Below are positions 25,308 through 33,483 of a stretch of DNA of 43,238 nt, in pieces (positions within the stretch are counted from its first letter, which is position 1; each line of letters opens with the position of its first letter). Below the pieces are notes generated by a model, which saw only the letters and a program-made list of their open reading frames with translations, did not search any database and was not told where the DNA came from. Source of the stretch: Nodosilinea sp. E11 (lineage in GTDB: Bacteria > Cyanobacteriota > Cyanobacteriia > Phormidesmidales > Phormidesmidaceae); assembly GCF_032813545.1 (NCBI RefSeq), contig NZ_CP136516.1, positions 1 through 43,238 on the forward strand, written 5' to 3'. A program made the translations under genes and the position numbers.

Positions 25308-25826
25308 GTGGAACGTCAGCCGTTATCGATTCGCAAGTTTGCTGAGGTCTGTGGGGTATCCCACACCGAAATCGGTCGCAAGATGACCGCCCTGGGTATT
25401 TCAGGCACGCCCCAGGGCAAGGGATTACCCACGCTGCTCAGTCCAGTCGAGCAAGACAAAATTGCCGCTGTGCTGTTTATCCCTGCCGAACCACCTGCTG
25501 CGCCTGCGCAGCATGTCGATGTATTAGGCAGCGGCCTCTCGGTCTACACGCCACCGCCGTTGGCTACCCGAGGCGTCAACAGCGAACTCAGCCGCCATCT
25601 ACAACAGCAGCAGCTCACCCAGGCGCTGGGGGTGTTTAAGGGCAACCAGGCCAGTTTCAGAAACGCTCTGCTAGGGATGGCGGCTGAGTCGGGTCGCCAG
25701 TTGGGCCACGAGATGGCCGTTACCGAGATGAACACCGCCCTGGCCACCCACGCGCAACTGCAACAAACCGTGGGAAAGGAGCTGGGCGTCGTTGCGGATA
25801 CGCCCGATACCGCTGCTGCTGGTTAG
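25308..25826 (+). CDS. Transfer-operon leader gene, 172-aa HTH-like protein
   Basis: Not assigned to a named family. The N-terminal segment LSIRKFAEVCGVSHTEIGRK is helix-turn-helix-like, so DNA binding at oriT or an operator is plausible. The C-terminal half is Gln/Ala-rich and helical. GTG 25308 is preceded by TGGAGG at 8 bp, and is preferred over the in-frame GTG at 25218, which lacks such a site. First gene of a five- to six-gene plus-strand operon. It could be a relaxosome accessory protein. Confidence 0.65.
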   Translation: MERQPLSIRKFAEVCGVSHTEIGRKMTALGISGTPQGKGLPTLLSPVEQDKIAAVLFIPAEPPAAPAQHVDVLGSGLSVYTPPPLATRGVNSELSRHLQQQQLTQALGVFKGNQASFRNALLGMAAESGRQLGHEMAVTEMNTALATHAQLQQTVGKELGVVADTPDTAAAG

Positions 25827-25889
25827 GGGTTTTAGCCCTGATAACCGCCGTTTTCATCCTGTTAACGCCGTAACTCTGGTCATAACGCC

Positions 25890-26552
25890 ATGGAAGCCAA
25901 ATTCACTCCCCCTGCCGTCCCCCTCGAATACCGTCGCGAGGTCGTTGGCGGTGCATCGCCTATCCAAAACATCTACCTAACTCCCGTTCCCTGGTGGCAA
26001 AACCGCCGTTACTGGGCTGCTGGTGGCATTGCGGTTGCCGCCCTCTCCGGCATTGCCTTCGCCTTTGCGCAGTCTGGTCGTACCGGGGACGAGGGCACCT
26101 ATCAAAGCGAACTGCCCGCCCCTAACTATGAGAACGTACTGGCTGCGGCCCAAGACCGGCTCTCGGGCAACTACGAAGACAGCCGTTTGGTGTTGGCCGA
26201 CGTCGGTCGGTCGGTGCTCAACAATGAGGCTTATCGCTACCGCCAGCAGGCGGAGCAGGACGTTCTAAAGCCCACTGACCCCTGCTACCAGCAGCAGCTC
26301 ATCTGCCCCCTCAACCGCTACCAGCGCGATGCCCAGGTGATGTTGGACGCCGCCAAGGGCGATCGCGATTGGCGACAGGCGAATGCGGCGCTCTTCAGAG
26401 TCGAGGCCGTGGAGGTGGCCCGCTCGATGGCGGCGCTGCCTCAAGACCCACCGACCAACTTGGCTGTGGTGGCGATCGAAAACCTAGTGCAGTACCACGA
26501 CCGACAACACTCTTTGTCTGAAGAGGTGCAGGCCCATGAAGTTAGAGACTAA
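25890..26552 (+). CDS. Single-pass membrane protein of the transfer operon (220 aa)
   Basis: One membrane segment at about 43-62 (AAGGIAVAALSGIAFAFAQ), preceded by a Pro-rich cytoplasmic tail. The remaining 155 residues are soluble and helical, with two cysteines close together (CYQQQLICP) that could form a disulfide outside the cytoplasm. Overlaps the start of the ATPase gene by 17 bp, so the two products are probably made together and may interact. No family recognised. A transfer-channel or coupling-complex role is inferred from position. Confidence 0.7.
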   Translation: MEAKFTPPAVPLEYRREVVGGASPIQNIYLTPVPWWQNRRYWAAGGIAVAALSGIAFAFAQSGRTGDEGTYQSELPAPNYENVLAAAQDRLSGNYEDSRLVLADVGRSVLNNEAYRYRQQAEQDVLKPTDPCYQQQLICPLNRYQRDAQVMLDAAKGDRDWRQANAALFRVEAVEVARSMAALPQDPPTNLAVVAIENLVQYHDRQHSLSEEVQAHEVRD

Positions 26553-27804
26553 CCATCTGCTCTATGGCTCCATTGGAGCCGCTGCTCTGGGGCTGTTCTG
26601 TGGCCTGCAACGGCCTGCCAGCAACCTTACTCCTGCTGACCTGGAGGCCTTCGCCAATGGGGCTCAGATTCGCTACGAGAAAACCTATCCCTATCTGCCT
26701 GCGGCGATTGCCTTTGGAGCTGTGGCCGTCGGTTGTGGGGTGGCCTGGGCGCTGGGTGGGGAGCAGCCTAAGGTAGCGATCGCAGGCCCCCAGTTCGCAC
26801 CAGAACCCCAGAGCTGGAACGGGCAGGTACCTTTCGCTGGAGCGACCGAGTCCTTTCGGGTGGGCAACCCTGCCGCTATTCTCGCCGCTCGTATGCGGCC
26901 TACCTTAATCTCGGCTAACCCTCGGGTCGGCAAAGGGCTCACGGTGGCCCACGCCTACCGCCAAGCCCAGGTGAAGCAGGGCGCGGTGGTGTGGGTGATT
27001 CAGCCCAAGTACCACCCCAAGGAGCATGGCTACTGGAAGCAGGCTGACAACGTGCTGGGCTTCATGGCTGATTCTCTGGAATCTAAGGAAGACATCGACG
27101 ACATCTGCGAGCAGATGCAGAAATTCATCTTTGCCTGGCGGCAGCTGCCCCAGCGGCCCAAGGTGCTGATCATCGACGAGCTGGCGATGATGAAAACGGC
27201 GTTCAAGACCTGGTACGACGGGTTCCTCAAGTCGCAGCTCACGATGGAGCTGTCGTCAGGGGAGACGGACGACCGGGCGCTGTGGGCCATTACTCAGTCG
27301 TCACTGGTGGGCGATATCGGGGTCAGCGGTGGGATGCGGGCAACGTTTGATTTACTCACCATCCAGACCCCCAGCAGCCAGAGCCATCTGGAGAGCCTGC
27401 GGAAGTCCGACACCAGCATTCCGCCGATCGAGGATGAGGTGATTTTTGAGCAATCGTTCTCGCCCAAGCAGGCTGTTTTTTACCACTCAGAGATCAAGGA
27501 ATGGCTGCCAATGGTGGCCTATGAGGTGCCCGAACTAAGTTCGGCCTCGATAACCGGTAGCATAACTCGCGGTAACCACGGCACAGCAACGGATACAGCC
27601 GAATCGGTTATTAGCCGAACCGAGTTTCAAAAGGCCTCCCAGGGGCCAGATCTGCCCCTGATCATCGCGGTAACCAACGCCTTGGCCCAGGGGATGTCCC
27701 GCTCCAAGGTGATCAAGGAGGTGTTGGGCTACCAGGGGCACAAGTACCAGGAGGGCTCTGACTTGTTTGACCGTATCAAATCCATCATTGAGGAAAATTC
27801 CTAA
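26536..27804 (+). CDS. VirD4/TraD-like coupling ATPase of a cyanobacterial plasmid type
   Basis: A 422-aa membrane-anchored P-loop ATPase. Two membrane segments (about 8-24 and 54-73) precede the ATPase domain, as in coupling proteins that hand the relaxase-DNA complex to the secretion channel. The Walker A-like loop is ANPRVGKG at 127-134, where the usual Ser/Thr after GK is a glycine. Walker B is VLIIDELA at 210-217, followed by a sensor-like ALWAITQSS. It is shorter than typical VirD4 (over 500 aa). Overlaps the gene before it and touches the gene after it (TAATG). A HerA/FtsK-type DNA pump is the other possibility. Confidence 0.75.
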   Translation: MKLETNHLLYGSIGAAALGLFCGLQRPASNLTPADLEAFANGAQIRYEKTYPYLPAAIAFGAVAVGCGVAWALGGEQPKVAIAGPQFAPEPQSWNGQVPFAGATESFRVGNPAAILAARMRPTLISANPRVGKGLTVAHAYRQAQVKQGAVVWVIQPKYHPKEHGYWKQADNVLGFMADSLESKEDIDDICEQMQKFIFAWRQLPQRPKVLIIDELAMMKTAFKTWYDGFLKSQLTMELSSGETDDRALWAITQSSLVGDIGVSGGMRATFDLLTIQTPSSQSHLESLRKSDTSIPPIEDEVIFEQSFSPKQAVFYHSEIKEWLPMVAYEVPELSSASITGSITRGNHGTATDTAESVISRTEFQKASQGPDLPLIIAVTNALAQGMSRSKVIKEVLGYQGHKYQEGSDLFDRIKSIIEENS

Positions 27805-28352
27805 TGGCTAGCTCTAAGAACAATCAACTCGCTAACAGCAACAATGGCCCTGAGATCATCGACGGGCAAATCATCGACATCACGCCTCAGCTCAGCTCAC
27901 CGGGGCGGGGCAGCGGTGTCCAGCTCGCGCCACGCAACGCCATGCGCTCTAACGTGCAGGATGGCGGCTGGTTTGATGCCACCAGCGGTAAGCGCAAGCC
28001 GATCTTTGTCATCACCCCTAGCACGGATCCCTGGAGCATTTTTCCGGTGATTCGCAGCGGCCTAAGCTGTTTGCGGAACCACCCGTTACAGACGATGGGT
28101 GGAGCTTTTATCAGCGTGTGGGGCGGGCTGTTTGTACTCTCGGCGGGGCTGAATGTGTTGCAAGGTTCAGCCGTCAAAGCTGGGGGCGACATCTGGAATC
28201 CGGTCGTGGCGGGGACTAACTTTGGGGCGATGTTGGTGGTGCCGACGCAGAGCATCACGGGCAGCGCCCACAAGGTTTTGACCGGGGAAGAGCGGGTGGG
28301 GCAGCCGATTGAAACACGTCCCTACACCCGCGCGGTGAAGGTTGGGGAGTAG
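27804..28352 (+). CDS. Membrane-associated transfer-operon protein (182 aa)
   Basis: Not recognised. A hydrophilic, likely disordered N-terminus of about 80 residues precedes one hydrophobic segment at about 97-120 (MGGAFISVWGGLFVLSAGLN). The start overlaps the ATPase stop by one base, indicating coupled translation. It probably sits in the inner membrane beside the coupling ATPase. Confidence 0.65.
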   Translation: MASSKNNQLANSNNGPEIIDGQIIDITPQLSSPGRGSGVQLAPRNAMRSNVQDGGWFDATSGKRKPIFVITPSTDPWSIFPVIRSGLSCLRNHPLQTMGGAFISVWGGLFVLSAGLNVLQGSAVKAGGDIWNPVVAGTNFGAMLVVPTQSITGSAHKVLTGEERVGQPIETRPYTRAVKVGE

Positions 28353-28354
28353 CG

Positions 28355-28777
28355 ATGCTGTTCTGGCGAATCAGAACCCGGTACCTGCTGGCCCTGGCGG
28401 TGTTGTTCGTCGGGGCCGCGTTTTTAGACCTCAAGCAGCCGGGGCGGGGGCAGTTCTACAACCCGGTCTATGGGGTGAGGTCGTGGTTCAACGCCCATCA
28501 GCCTGCGGCGTGGCAGTTGGTGACTAGGGTGCAGGGCAACGATGCTCGTCTACAAGCCTGTGTGGCGGTGGCCCCTGACCCAGTTGCCCTCGATGCCACC
28601 AAGGCGGAGCTGCGCAGGGCGTTGGTGGGGGAGTCAGAGGCGATCGCCCTGGAGTGGTTGGGGCAGCCTGCCTGCGCTTTGGGCAACGGGGTCTACCGCT
28701 GGGCCTTAGACAACGGCCTGGCCCTCGATATGACGGTGACGGAGGGGGAGGTGACCCACAGTGAGCTCAACCGTTAA
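28355..28777 (+). CDS. Small membrane-anchored transfer-operon protein (140 aa)
   Basis: An N-terminal signal anchor (LLALAVLFVGAAFLDL, about 10-26) with basic residues before it (WRIRTRY), then a soluble domain with two cysteines (C65-like QACVAV and QPACALG) likely placed outside the cytoplasm. Starts 2 bp after the preceding stop and overlaps the next gene by 17 bp. No family recognised. Length and topology fit a periplasmic accessory subunit of a transfer channel. Confidence 0.65.
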   Translation: MLFWRIRTRYLLALAVLFVGAAFLDLKQPGRGQFYNPVYGVRSWFNAHQPAAWQLVTRVQGNDARLQACVAVAPDPVALDATKAELRRALVGESEAIALEWLGQPACALGNGVYRWALDNGLALDMTVTEGEVTHSELNR

Positions 28778-29888
28778 GGACTACAAGCCCCACTGGTCGG
28801 AGCTGCCCCCCACCTGGCGCTACGTGATTGGCACGGCGATGCAGGCGGGCGAGCTGGTGCTCAAGCTGGGCTGCGTGGGGGCGATCGCTATCTCGACCTG
28901 GGTGATGGTCGATCAGGAGACGAATGAATCCTGGGGGGCAAGGTTCAGGAAGGTCAGCGCTGTGGCCGAGGCGGTGGCTGGGTTCTACGACGATGACTTT
29001 AAGGCCCTGATCAGCAAGGGTGATGTGATCGCGGGCTACACCGTCAACTCAGGCTTTGGCCTGCGGATGCACCCCATCCACAATGAGATGCGGATGCACT
29101 CGGGTATTGACCTGCCGACGCCGGAGGGGGTGTCGGTTCATGCCATTGGCTATGCGGGGGATCGGGTGTCGGTGCGCTGCTGGAGCGACCCCAAGGGCTA
29201 TGGCACGGTGGCGGATATGACCAGTTCGGCGTTCCCTGAGATCACCTTCAGGGCGGCTCACCTGTCCCACTGCAAGGGGGGTGAGCACCGAGCCGGGGCA
29301 GTGGTGGCGAAGACGGGTAACACCGGAGGCAGCACGGGCGCTCACTTGCATTGGGAGCAGATCCAAGGGGGCGTAGCTCAGGCTCCGCAGAAGGGTTACT
29401 TGGTCTGGGCATTGAATGGTCGCAAGCCCAATGAGCGACTGGGGGATACGATTGCGCTCTACCAGGCGATCGTTGCTAAGGAGTCGGGCGGTGACCACAC
29501 CGCCGTCAACCCTGACACCGGGGCGTTGGGCCTGGGGCAGGTGATGCCGCAGAATCTCAATTGCTCCTGGGACGGCAAGCCCAAGAGCAACTGCGGCTGG
29601 GATTACGATGTGCTGGGCCGCGATGTGTCGCCCCAAGAGTTTTTGCAGAACCCTGAGATTCAGCAGCAGATCGTGGGGGCCAAGCTGGAGAGTGCTCTCC
29701 AGCGGCAGATTCAGGCGGGACACGATATGAATACGGCGGTGAAGCGGGTGGCGGCGGAGTGGTACTCGGGCAATCCTGAGCTGGCCCACGATACGCGACC
29801 CCAGGCGGGCTATGAGTCTATCAAGAACTATGCCGACACTGCGGCGGAGAAGTTTCACCGGCTAAGGCAGCAGAACTTGGAAAAGTAG
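28761..29888 (+). CDS. Membrane-anchored bifunctional wall hydrolase (M23 peptidase plus lytic transglycosylase)
   Basis: A 375-aa protein that should open peptidoglycan locally for the transfer apparatus, like VirB1 or TcpG-type proteins. One membrane segment at about 32-50. The M23 endopeptidase domain has H113 and D117 (MHSGIDL) and H195/H197 (GAHLHWE), with H167 in AAHLSH. A lysozyme-like transglycosylase domain follows with catalytic E241 (AKESGGDH) and the GLGQVMP motif at 257-263. GTG 28761 overlaps the preceding gene. Both catalytic sets look intact. An M23-plus-SLT fusion in one polypeptide is more typical of Gram-positive conjugation systems. Confidence 0.88.
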   Translation: MSSTVKDYKPHWSELPPTWRYVIGTAMQAGELVLKLGCVGAIAISTWVMVDQETNESWGARFRKVSAVAEAVAGFYDDDFKALISKGDVIAGYTVNSGFGLRMHPIHNEMRMHSGIDLPTPEGVSVHAIGYAGDRVSVRCWSDPKGYGTVADMTSSAFPEITFRAAHLSHCKGGEHRAGAVVAKTGNTGGSTGAHLHWEQIQGGVAQAPQKGYLVWALNGRKPNERLGDTIALYQAIVAKESGGDHTAVNPDTGALGLGQVMPQNLNCSWDGKPKSNCGWDYDVLGRDVSPQEFLQNPEIQQQIVGAKLESALQRQIQAGHDMNTAVKRVAAEWYSGNPELAHDTRPQAGYESIKNYADTAAEKFHRLRQQNLEK

Positions 29889-29921
29889 GCCCTTGGCAGT
29901 GGGGACGATAGCAGGGGTAAG

Positions 29922-30065
29922 CTGTCTAGCGTAAATAGAATTTCACCTCTGCCCCTGGCGATTGCTGGGGGCATTTTGTTGGCTATTGCCGCCGCCACCC
30001 ATCCCTCACAACCCATCAAAGGAGCCTTGGCCCGTGGGGCAGTGGCAGAGGGGCTATTGCGATAG
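29922..30065 (+). other. Post-operon segment with a weak terminator and a small open frame
   Basis: A hairpin TGCCCC (29950-29955) / GGGGCA (29968-29973) followed by TTTTG resembles an intrinsic terminator for the transfer operon. The same bases are open in a frame ending at 30065 whose reading has a hydrophobic stretch (LPLAIAGGILLAIAAATHP). It lacks a standard start codon after the upstream stop, so it may be a remnant of a small membrane-protein gene. Confidence 0.35.
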
Positions 30066-30606
30066 CCTGTCTCCGAAAATCGCTAAAACGCTTGGTGGGC
30101 AGAGTTTAGGCGCAAGCCAGAACGACTAATTGCTGTATTGGCAACCCTTCAACGGAATAATGGAGGTTTCAGCCTCTTAAAACAACGAAAACAGGCCATC
30201 TACTACTCAGTTTTCAATGAAAGTCAGTCCCTTGTGAGTCCAGGGGTGTACTACCTAGATCCCTTGTCATATCAGGGAGTAAGCGGTAATTGGTCCGAAA
30301 TAGCAGCTTCGCTAGTTTAAGGCCATTCACCAGCGCCGCGCGATCAACTTGAAATTCACGAACAGACACCGCTGCGCGGAGTCCGGTGCAATCGTTAGTT
30401 AGCCCGCTGTTTTCGGGGGATCCGGCGACTGACCTCGACCAACTTGAAGTTTAAGAAGCGAAAGTGCTCGGTTCGGAGCACCGGCTATCGGGGCTGGCAC
30501 CTCGCCGACACGAATCGCACCCATTCGCTTTTCGTTGGCTTTTCGTTGCCTGAAGCCTTTGTGCAACAAGCATTACAGAAAGTGTCCTACTTTAACAAGC
30601 CACTAA
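30066..30606. other. Region between the transfer operon and the IS, with an interrupted small ORF
   Basis: No confident gene. A frame starting at TTG 30444 (product beginning MKFKKRKCSVRSTGYRGW) runs into the IS. Without the insertion it would end a few codons after the target site with VSYFNKPLSSQV. A 60-codon frame at 30138-30320 has no ribosome site. AATCGCTAAAAC at 30078 echoes the copies upstream of the relaxase. Confidence 0.35.
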
Positions 30607-30615
30607 GTAGCCAAG
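30607..30615. repeat. Left copy of the 9-bp IS target site duplication
   Basis: GTAGCCAAG lies directly before the left inverted repeat and recurs directly after the right one at 31929-31937. Confidence 0.9.
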
Positions 30616-31928
30616 CTGACTGCCTGACAGAAGTGGGTGAAAGGCTTGAAATCTGGTCACGCGAGGGAAAAGGGTGAGGTGACATGAGACGCTGAAATTT
30701 GCGTCATTCAGGGTCTGTACCATGTCAGCCACCACCTGTCTCTATGATCAAGTGTTGCCACTACTGCGTCAATATAGCCATCGCCGTGATCTGCGACACC
30801 TCAAAGCCTTGGCCTGGATGGTAACCGCACTGGTGTGCAGCGGTAAGTTGAGCCTGCCGGAATGGGAATCGTATGTGCCCAGTCGCGCCCGCCAGGCGCA
30901 AAGCACCGAGCGACGGTGGCAGCGTTTTATCAGGAATCGACGAGTACGCGTGAAAAGCGTGTACGTACCCTTGGTGCTGGCCGCCATCCATCAGTGGAAA
31001 GGGCGGCGACTCTACTTGGCGCTCGATACCACCGTCTTGTGGAATCGTTACTGCATGATTCACCTATCGGTAACCTGTTGCGGACGCGCGGTGCCGCTAC
31101 TATGGCGGGTTTTGGAGCATTCAAGTGCCACCGTCAGCACGGACCGATATCTCCCGCTGCTACGCTTAGCCCATCGGCTGTTACAGTCCTATCCCGATGT
31201 GATGTTGCTAGCCGACCGAGGGTTTGCCAACCATGACCTGCTGGCCTGGCTGAGCCAGAGCACCTGGCACTATTGCGTGCGGTTACCCAGTGACGTGGTG
31301 GTGCATGGCCCCCGCCGTCATCCCCTTGAGGTGGGCTATCTGTGGCCCCCCAAGGGCGAAGCCCGATTCTATGACGGGGTTGGCCTATGGACGGATGGTC
31401 GCTGGCGCTGCAACCTTGTTCTGGCCAATGTCAAAGGCGTCAAGGAGCCCTGGGCCGTCATCACCGATGAGCCGCCATCCCTCAATACCCTGTGGCAATA
31501 TGCCCTGCGGTTTCGGGTCGAAGAACTCTTCCTCGATTCAAAATCCGGGGTCTTTCAGTTGGAAGCCTCCGGCATCCGCTCAGCCCAGGCCCTCGAACGC
31601 CTCTACCTCGTTGCGGCCATCGCCATCCTTTATGGCACCACCCAGGGCATGGCCGTTCAACTTGATGGCCTCCGTACTCAGGTTGACCCCCATTGGACAC
31701 GGGGCATTAGCTATCTCAAAATCGGGCTTCGCTGGCTCAAAGGAGTTGTCAACAAAGAGCGTTCGTTGCTCAAACCCATCGCCCTATTTACCGTTGACCC
31801 GGAACCCTGCTTTCCCTCTAAGAAAGCTGAAGCCCGGTACTATGACCGCATCTGGTTCTCTAGAATCCAGTCCTTGCACTGTCAGCTACCACCCTGGGAG
31901 GCCGCCTAAAGATGTGTCAGGCAGTCAG
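30616..31928 (+). mobile_element. Complete IS4-family insertion sequence, 1313 bp
   Basis: The left end CTGACTGCCTGACA (30616-30629) and right end TGTCAGGCAGTCAG (31915-31928) are perfect 14-bp inverted repeats. A 9-bp direct duplication GTAGCCAAG flanks the element. One transposase gene fills it. Exact ends, an intact duplication and an intact ORF indicate a recent and probably active insertion. It interrupts a small ORF near its 3' end. Confidence 0.93.
30722..31909 (+). CDS. IS4-family DDE transposase
   Basis: A 395-aa transposase. DDE residues can be placed: the first D in YLALDTTVLW (about 102), the second in MLLADRGFAN (about 165), and the E in RFRVEELFLDSKSG, matching the Y-(2)-R-(3)-E-(6)-K signature of IS4 transposases in relaxed form. 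A basic N-terminal region (RARQAQSTERRWQRFIRNRR) should bind the inverted repeats. ATG 30722 lies 106 bp inside the left end. The frame is intact. Confidence 0.92.
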   Translation: MSATTCLYDQVLPLLRQYSHRRDLRHLKALAWMVTALVCSGKLSLPEWESYVPSRARQAQSTERRWQRFIRNRRVRVKSVYVPLVLAAIHQWKGRRLYLALDTTVLWNRYCMIHLSVTCCGRAVPLLWRVLEHSSATVSTDRYLPLLRLAHRLLQSYPDVMLLADRGFANHDLLAWLSQSTWHYCVRLPSDVVVHGPRRHPLEVGYLWPPKGEARFYDGVGLWTDGRWRCNLVLANVKGVKEPWAVITDEPPSLNTLWQYALRFRVEELFLDSKSGVFQLEASGIRSAQALERLYLVAAIAILYGTTQGMAVQLDGLRTQVDPHWTRGISYLKIGLRWLKGVVNKERSLLKPIALFTVDPEPCFPSKKAEARYYDRIWFSRIQSLHCQLPPWEAA

Positions 31929-31937
31929 GTAGCCAAG
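31929..31937. repeat. Right copy of the 9-bp IS target site duplication
   Basis: GTAGCCAAG lies directly after the right inverted repeat, identical to 30607-30615. Confidence 0.9.
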
Positions 31938-31959
31938 TTTAATTAATTGTAAAAAGGGA

Positions 31960-31982
31960 GTCTGGGGGCTGCGCCCCCAGAC
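31960..31982. repeat. GC-rich palindrome (REP-like or terminator)
   Basis: GTCTGGGGGC-TGC-GCCCCCAGAC is a perfect 10-bp stem with a 3-nt loop, in otherwise AT-rich sequence. It resembles dispersed palindromic repeats common in bacterial genomes. A T-tract follows on neither strand (AAAAA precedes it on plus, giving TTTTT on the minus strand), so it could terminate minus-strand transcripts coming from the MFS operon. Confidence 0.7.
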
Positions 31983-32177
31983 ATGGGGTTTCATCCCCTC
32001 CACCCCCACCCTCATCTTCTATTTGATCGCTCCCACCTACTTACCCTATTTCCAGGACGCTTCAAAGTTTGAATTCAAAAGCACTTACATAAAAATCAAA
32101 ACACTCTCTATATTAAACAATCTATTGAATAAGGATTTAGGCTAATTTCCTCTGGTTACAGCAACTCTTCATAGTAC

Positions 32178-33449
32178 CTATTTGGGGAGACTATAATCCT
32201 CGTTCACATCGTTATTTACTACAAGTAAAAGTAAGCCAAGAACTAAAAAGGGTATTAAAGACAACCATGCTAGCCTTTGGTTATCTGTCGTGAATGAGAT
32301 CCAGCCAAAAACGAGTGGTCCCATAGTAGCTGCAATTTTGCTTGAAAAGCTACTAAAACCAAAAAATTCACCTAGCTTGTTCATAGGAGTTATATTTGAT
32401 AAAATTGCCCTACCTATAGCCTGGGTAGATCCTATAACTAAACCCAGCAAGAAAAATACAATATATAGAGATATAAGATTCTTGCTGCTTGCGATCAACA
32501 GGATAATTCCTATCCACATTAAAGTTGAGATAATGAGTGCTTTCTTCAAATTCAACTTATCGGCAAGATAACCACTCAGCCAAGTTGCGGGAAAAGCAAT
32601 AAGCTGAATAGTCAAAGTGGCTATCAATATCTCTTTTGAATTAAACCCAAATGTAGTAGAAAGGTAATTAGCAGTAAAGTATATCGTGGTCATAATCGCT
32701 TCAGTGATACAGTAAAAGGCTAATATGAATCGGAATATATGTTTATATTCATGCCACGATCGAAGAGTTTTATTTAATGTTGAGAAAGAGTTTTGGGTGA
32801 TCTCTTTCCAATCCATTAAATTAAAGGGGGGACTGAGCTTCACCGATGGAAGCAGCAATATGGATGGCAGGGAAAATACTAAATAAAATAGACCTGTAAT
32901 TAGAAATCCAATCCTAAAACCCAGAGAATCAGCAGGTGATGGATCCTGCGAAAATAGTGAAAATGTTATTATGAGGCTTGCTATCCCTCCCAAGTACCCT
33001 AATCCCCATGCAAAACCAGAAATTCTTCCAATTGTAGAACTTTTAGCAATAATAGGTAGATAAGAATCGTATACGAAAAGAACTAAATTATAAGATAAAT
33101 TTGCTAGAAAGAAGATAAGAATACTAAGAAAAGGAAATTTGTTTGGGACGATTGCCAACGAACAAGTCAACAATACAGTGGCATAGGTAAGTGTAACAAA
33201 AATTCTTTTCCTTGATAAGAAGCCATCAGAAATAACACCTAAGAATGGCGATAAAACGGCTGATAAAATGATAGATAAAGAAATAGAAATAGCCCAAGTT
33301 AGATCAGCTAAATGAAGATATTCTGCGAATAGAACTTTTTTGAAATAGAGCTGGTAACCTACACCCGTTATAAGAAGAGCGTAGCTTGAGTTAGCAAAAT
33401 CATAAAATGACCAGGCTAAAACAGTGTACTTTTTATTAGTTAGAGACAT
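32178..33449 (-). CDS. UMF1/Atg22-type MFS transporter
   Basis: A 423-aa integral membrane protein with about 12 hydrophobic segments. The N-terminal WSFYDFANSSYALLITG is the hallmark of the UMF1/Atg22-like branch of the major facilitator superfamily. A charged loop near the middle (about 210-235) separates two six-helix halves. The substrate is unknown; Atg22 relatives export amino acids or small solutes. Last gene of the regulator-glycosyltransferase-transporter operon, 34 bp after the glycosyltransferase. It may export the product of that enzyme or of the small-protein cluster at 39.1-42.2 kb. AT-rich, unlike the plasmid backbone. Confidence 0.88.
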   Translation of the reverse strand: MSLTNKKYTVLAWSFYDFANSSYALLITGVGYQLYFKKVLFAEYLHLADLTWAISISLSIILSAVLSPFLGVISDGFLSRKRIFVTLTYATVLLTCSLAIVPNKFPFLSILIFFLANLSYNLVLFVYDSYLPIIAKSSTIGRISGFAWGLGYLGGIASLIITFSLFSQDPSPADSLGFRIGFLITGLFYLVFSLPSILLLPSVKLSPPFNLMDWKEITQNSFSTLNKTLRSWHEYKHIFRFILAFYCITEAIMTTIYFTANYLSTTFGFNSKEILIATLTIQLIAFPATWLSGYLADKLNLKKALIISTLMWIGIILLIASSKNLISLYIVFFLLGLVIGSTQAIGRAILSNITPMNKLGEFFGFSSFSSKIAATMGPLVFGWISFTTDNQRLAWLSLIPFLVLGLLLLVVNNDVNEDYSLPK

Positions 33450-33483
33450 TTCTCACTTCTCTCTTAAAATGGTTATTTGAATT

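Noticed and set aside
29049..29858. Long 269-codon minus-strand ORF
   Set aside because: Antisense to the M23-transglycosylase gene, which has intact catalytic motifs in the plus frame.
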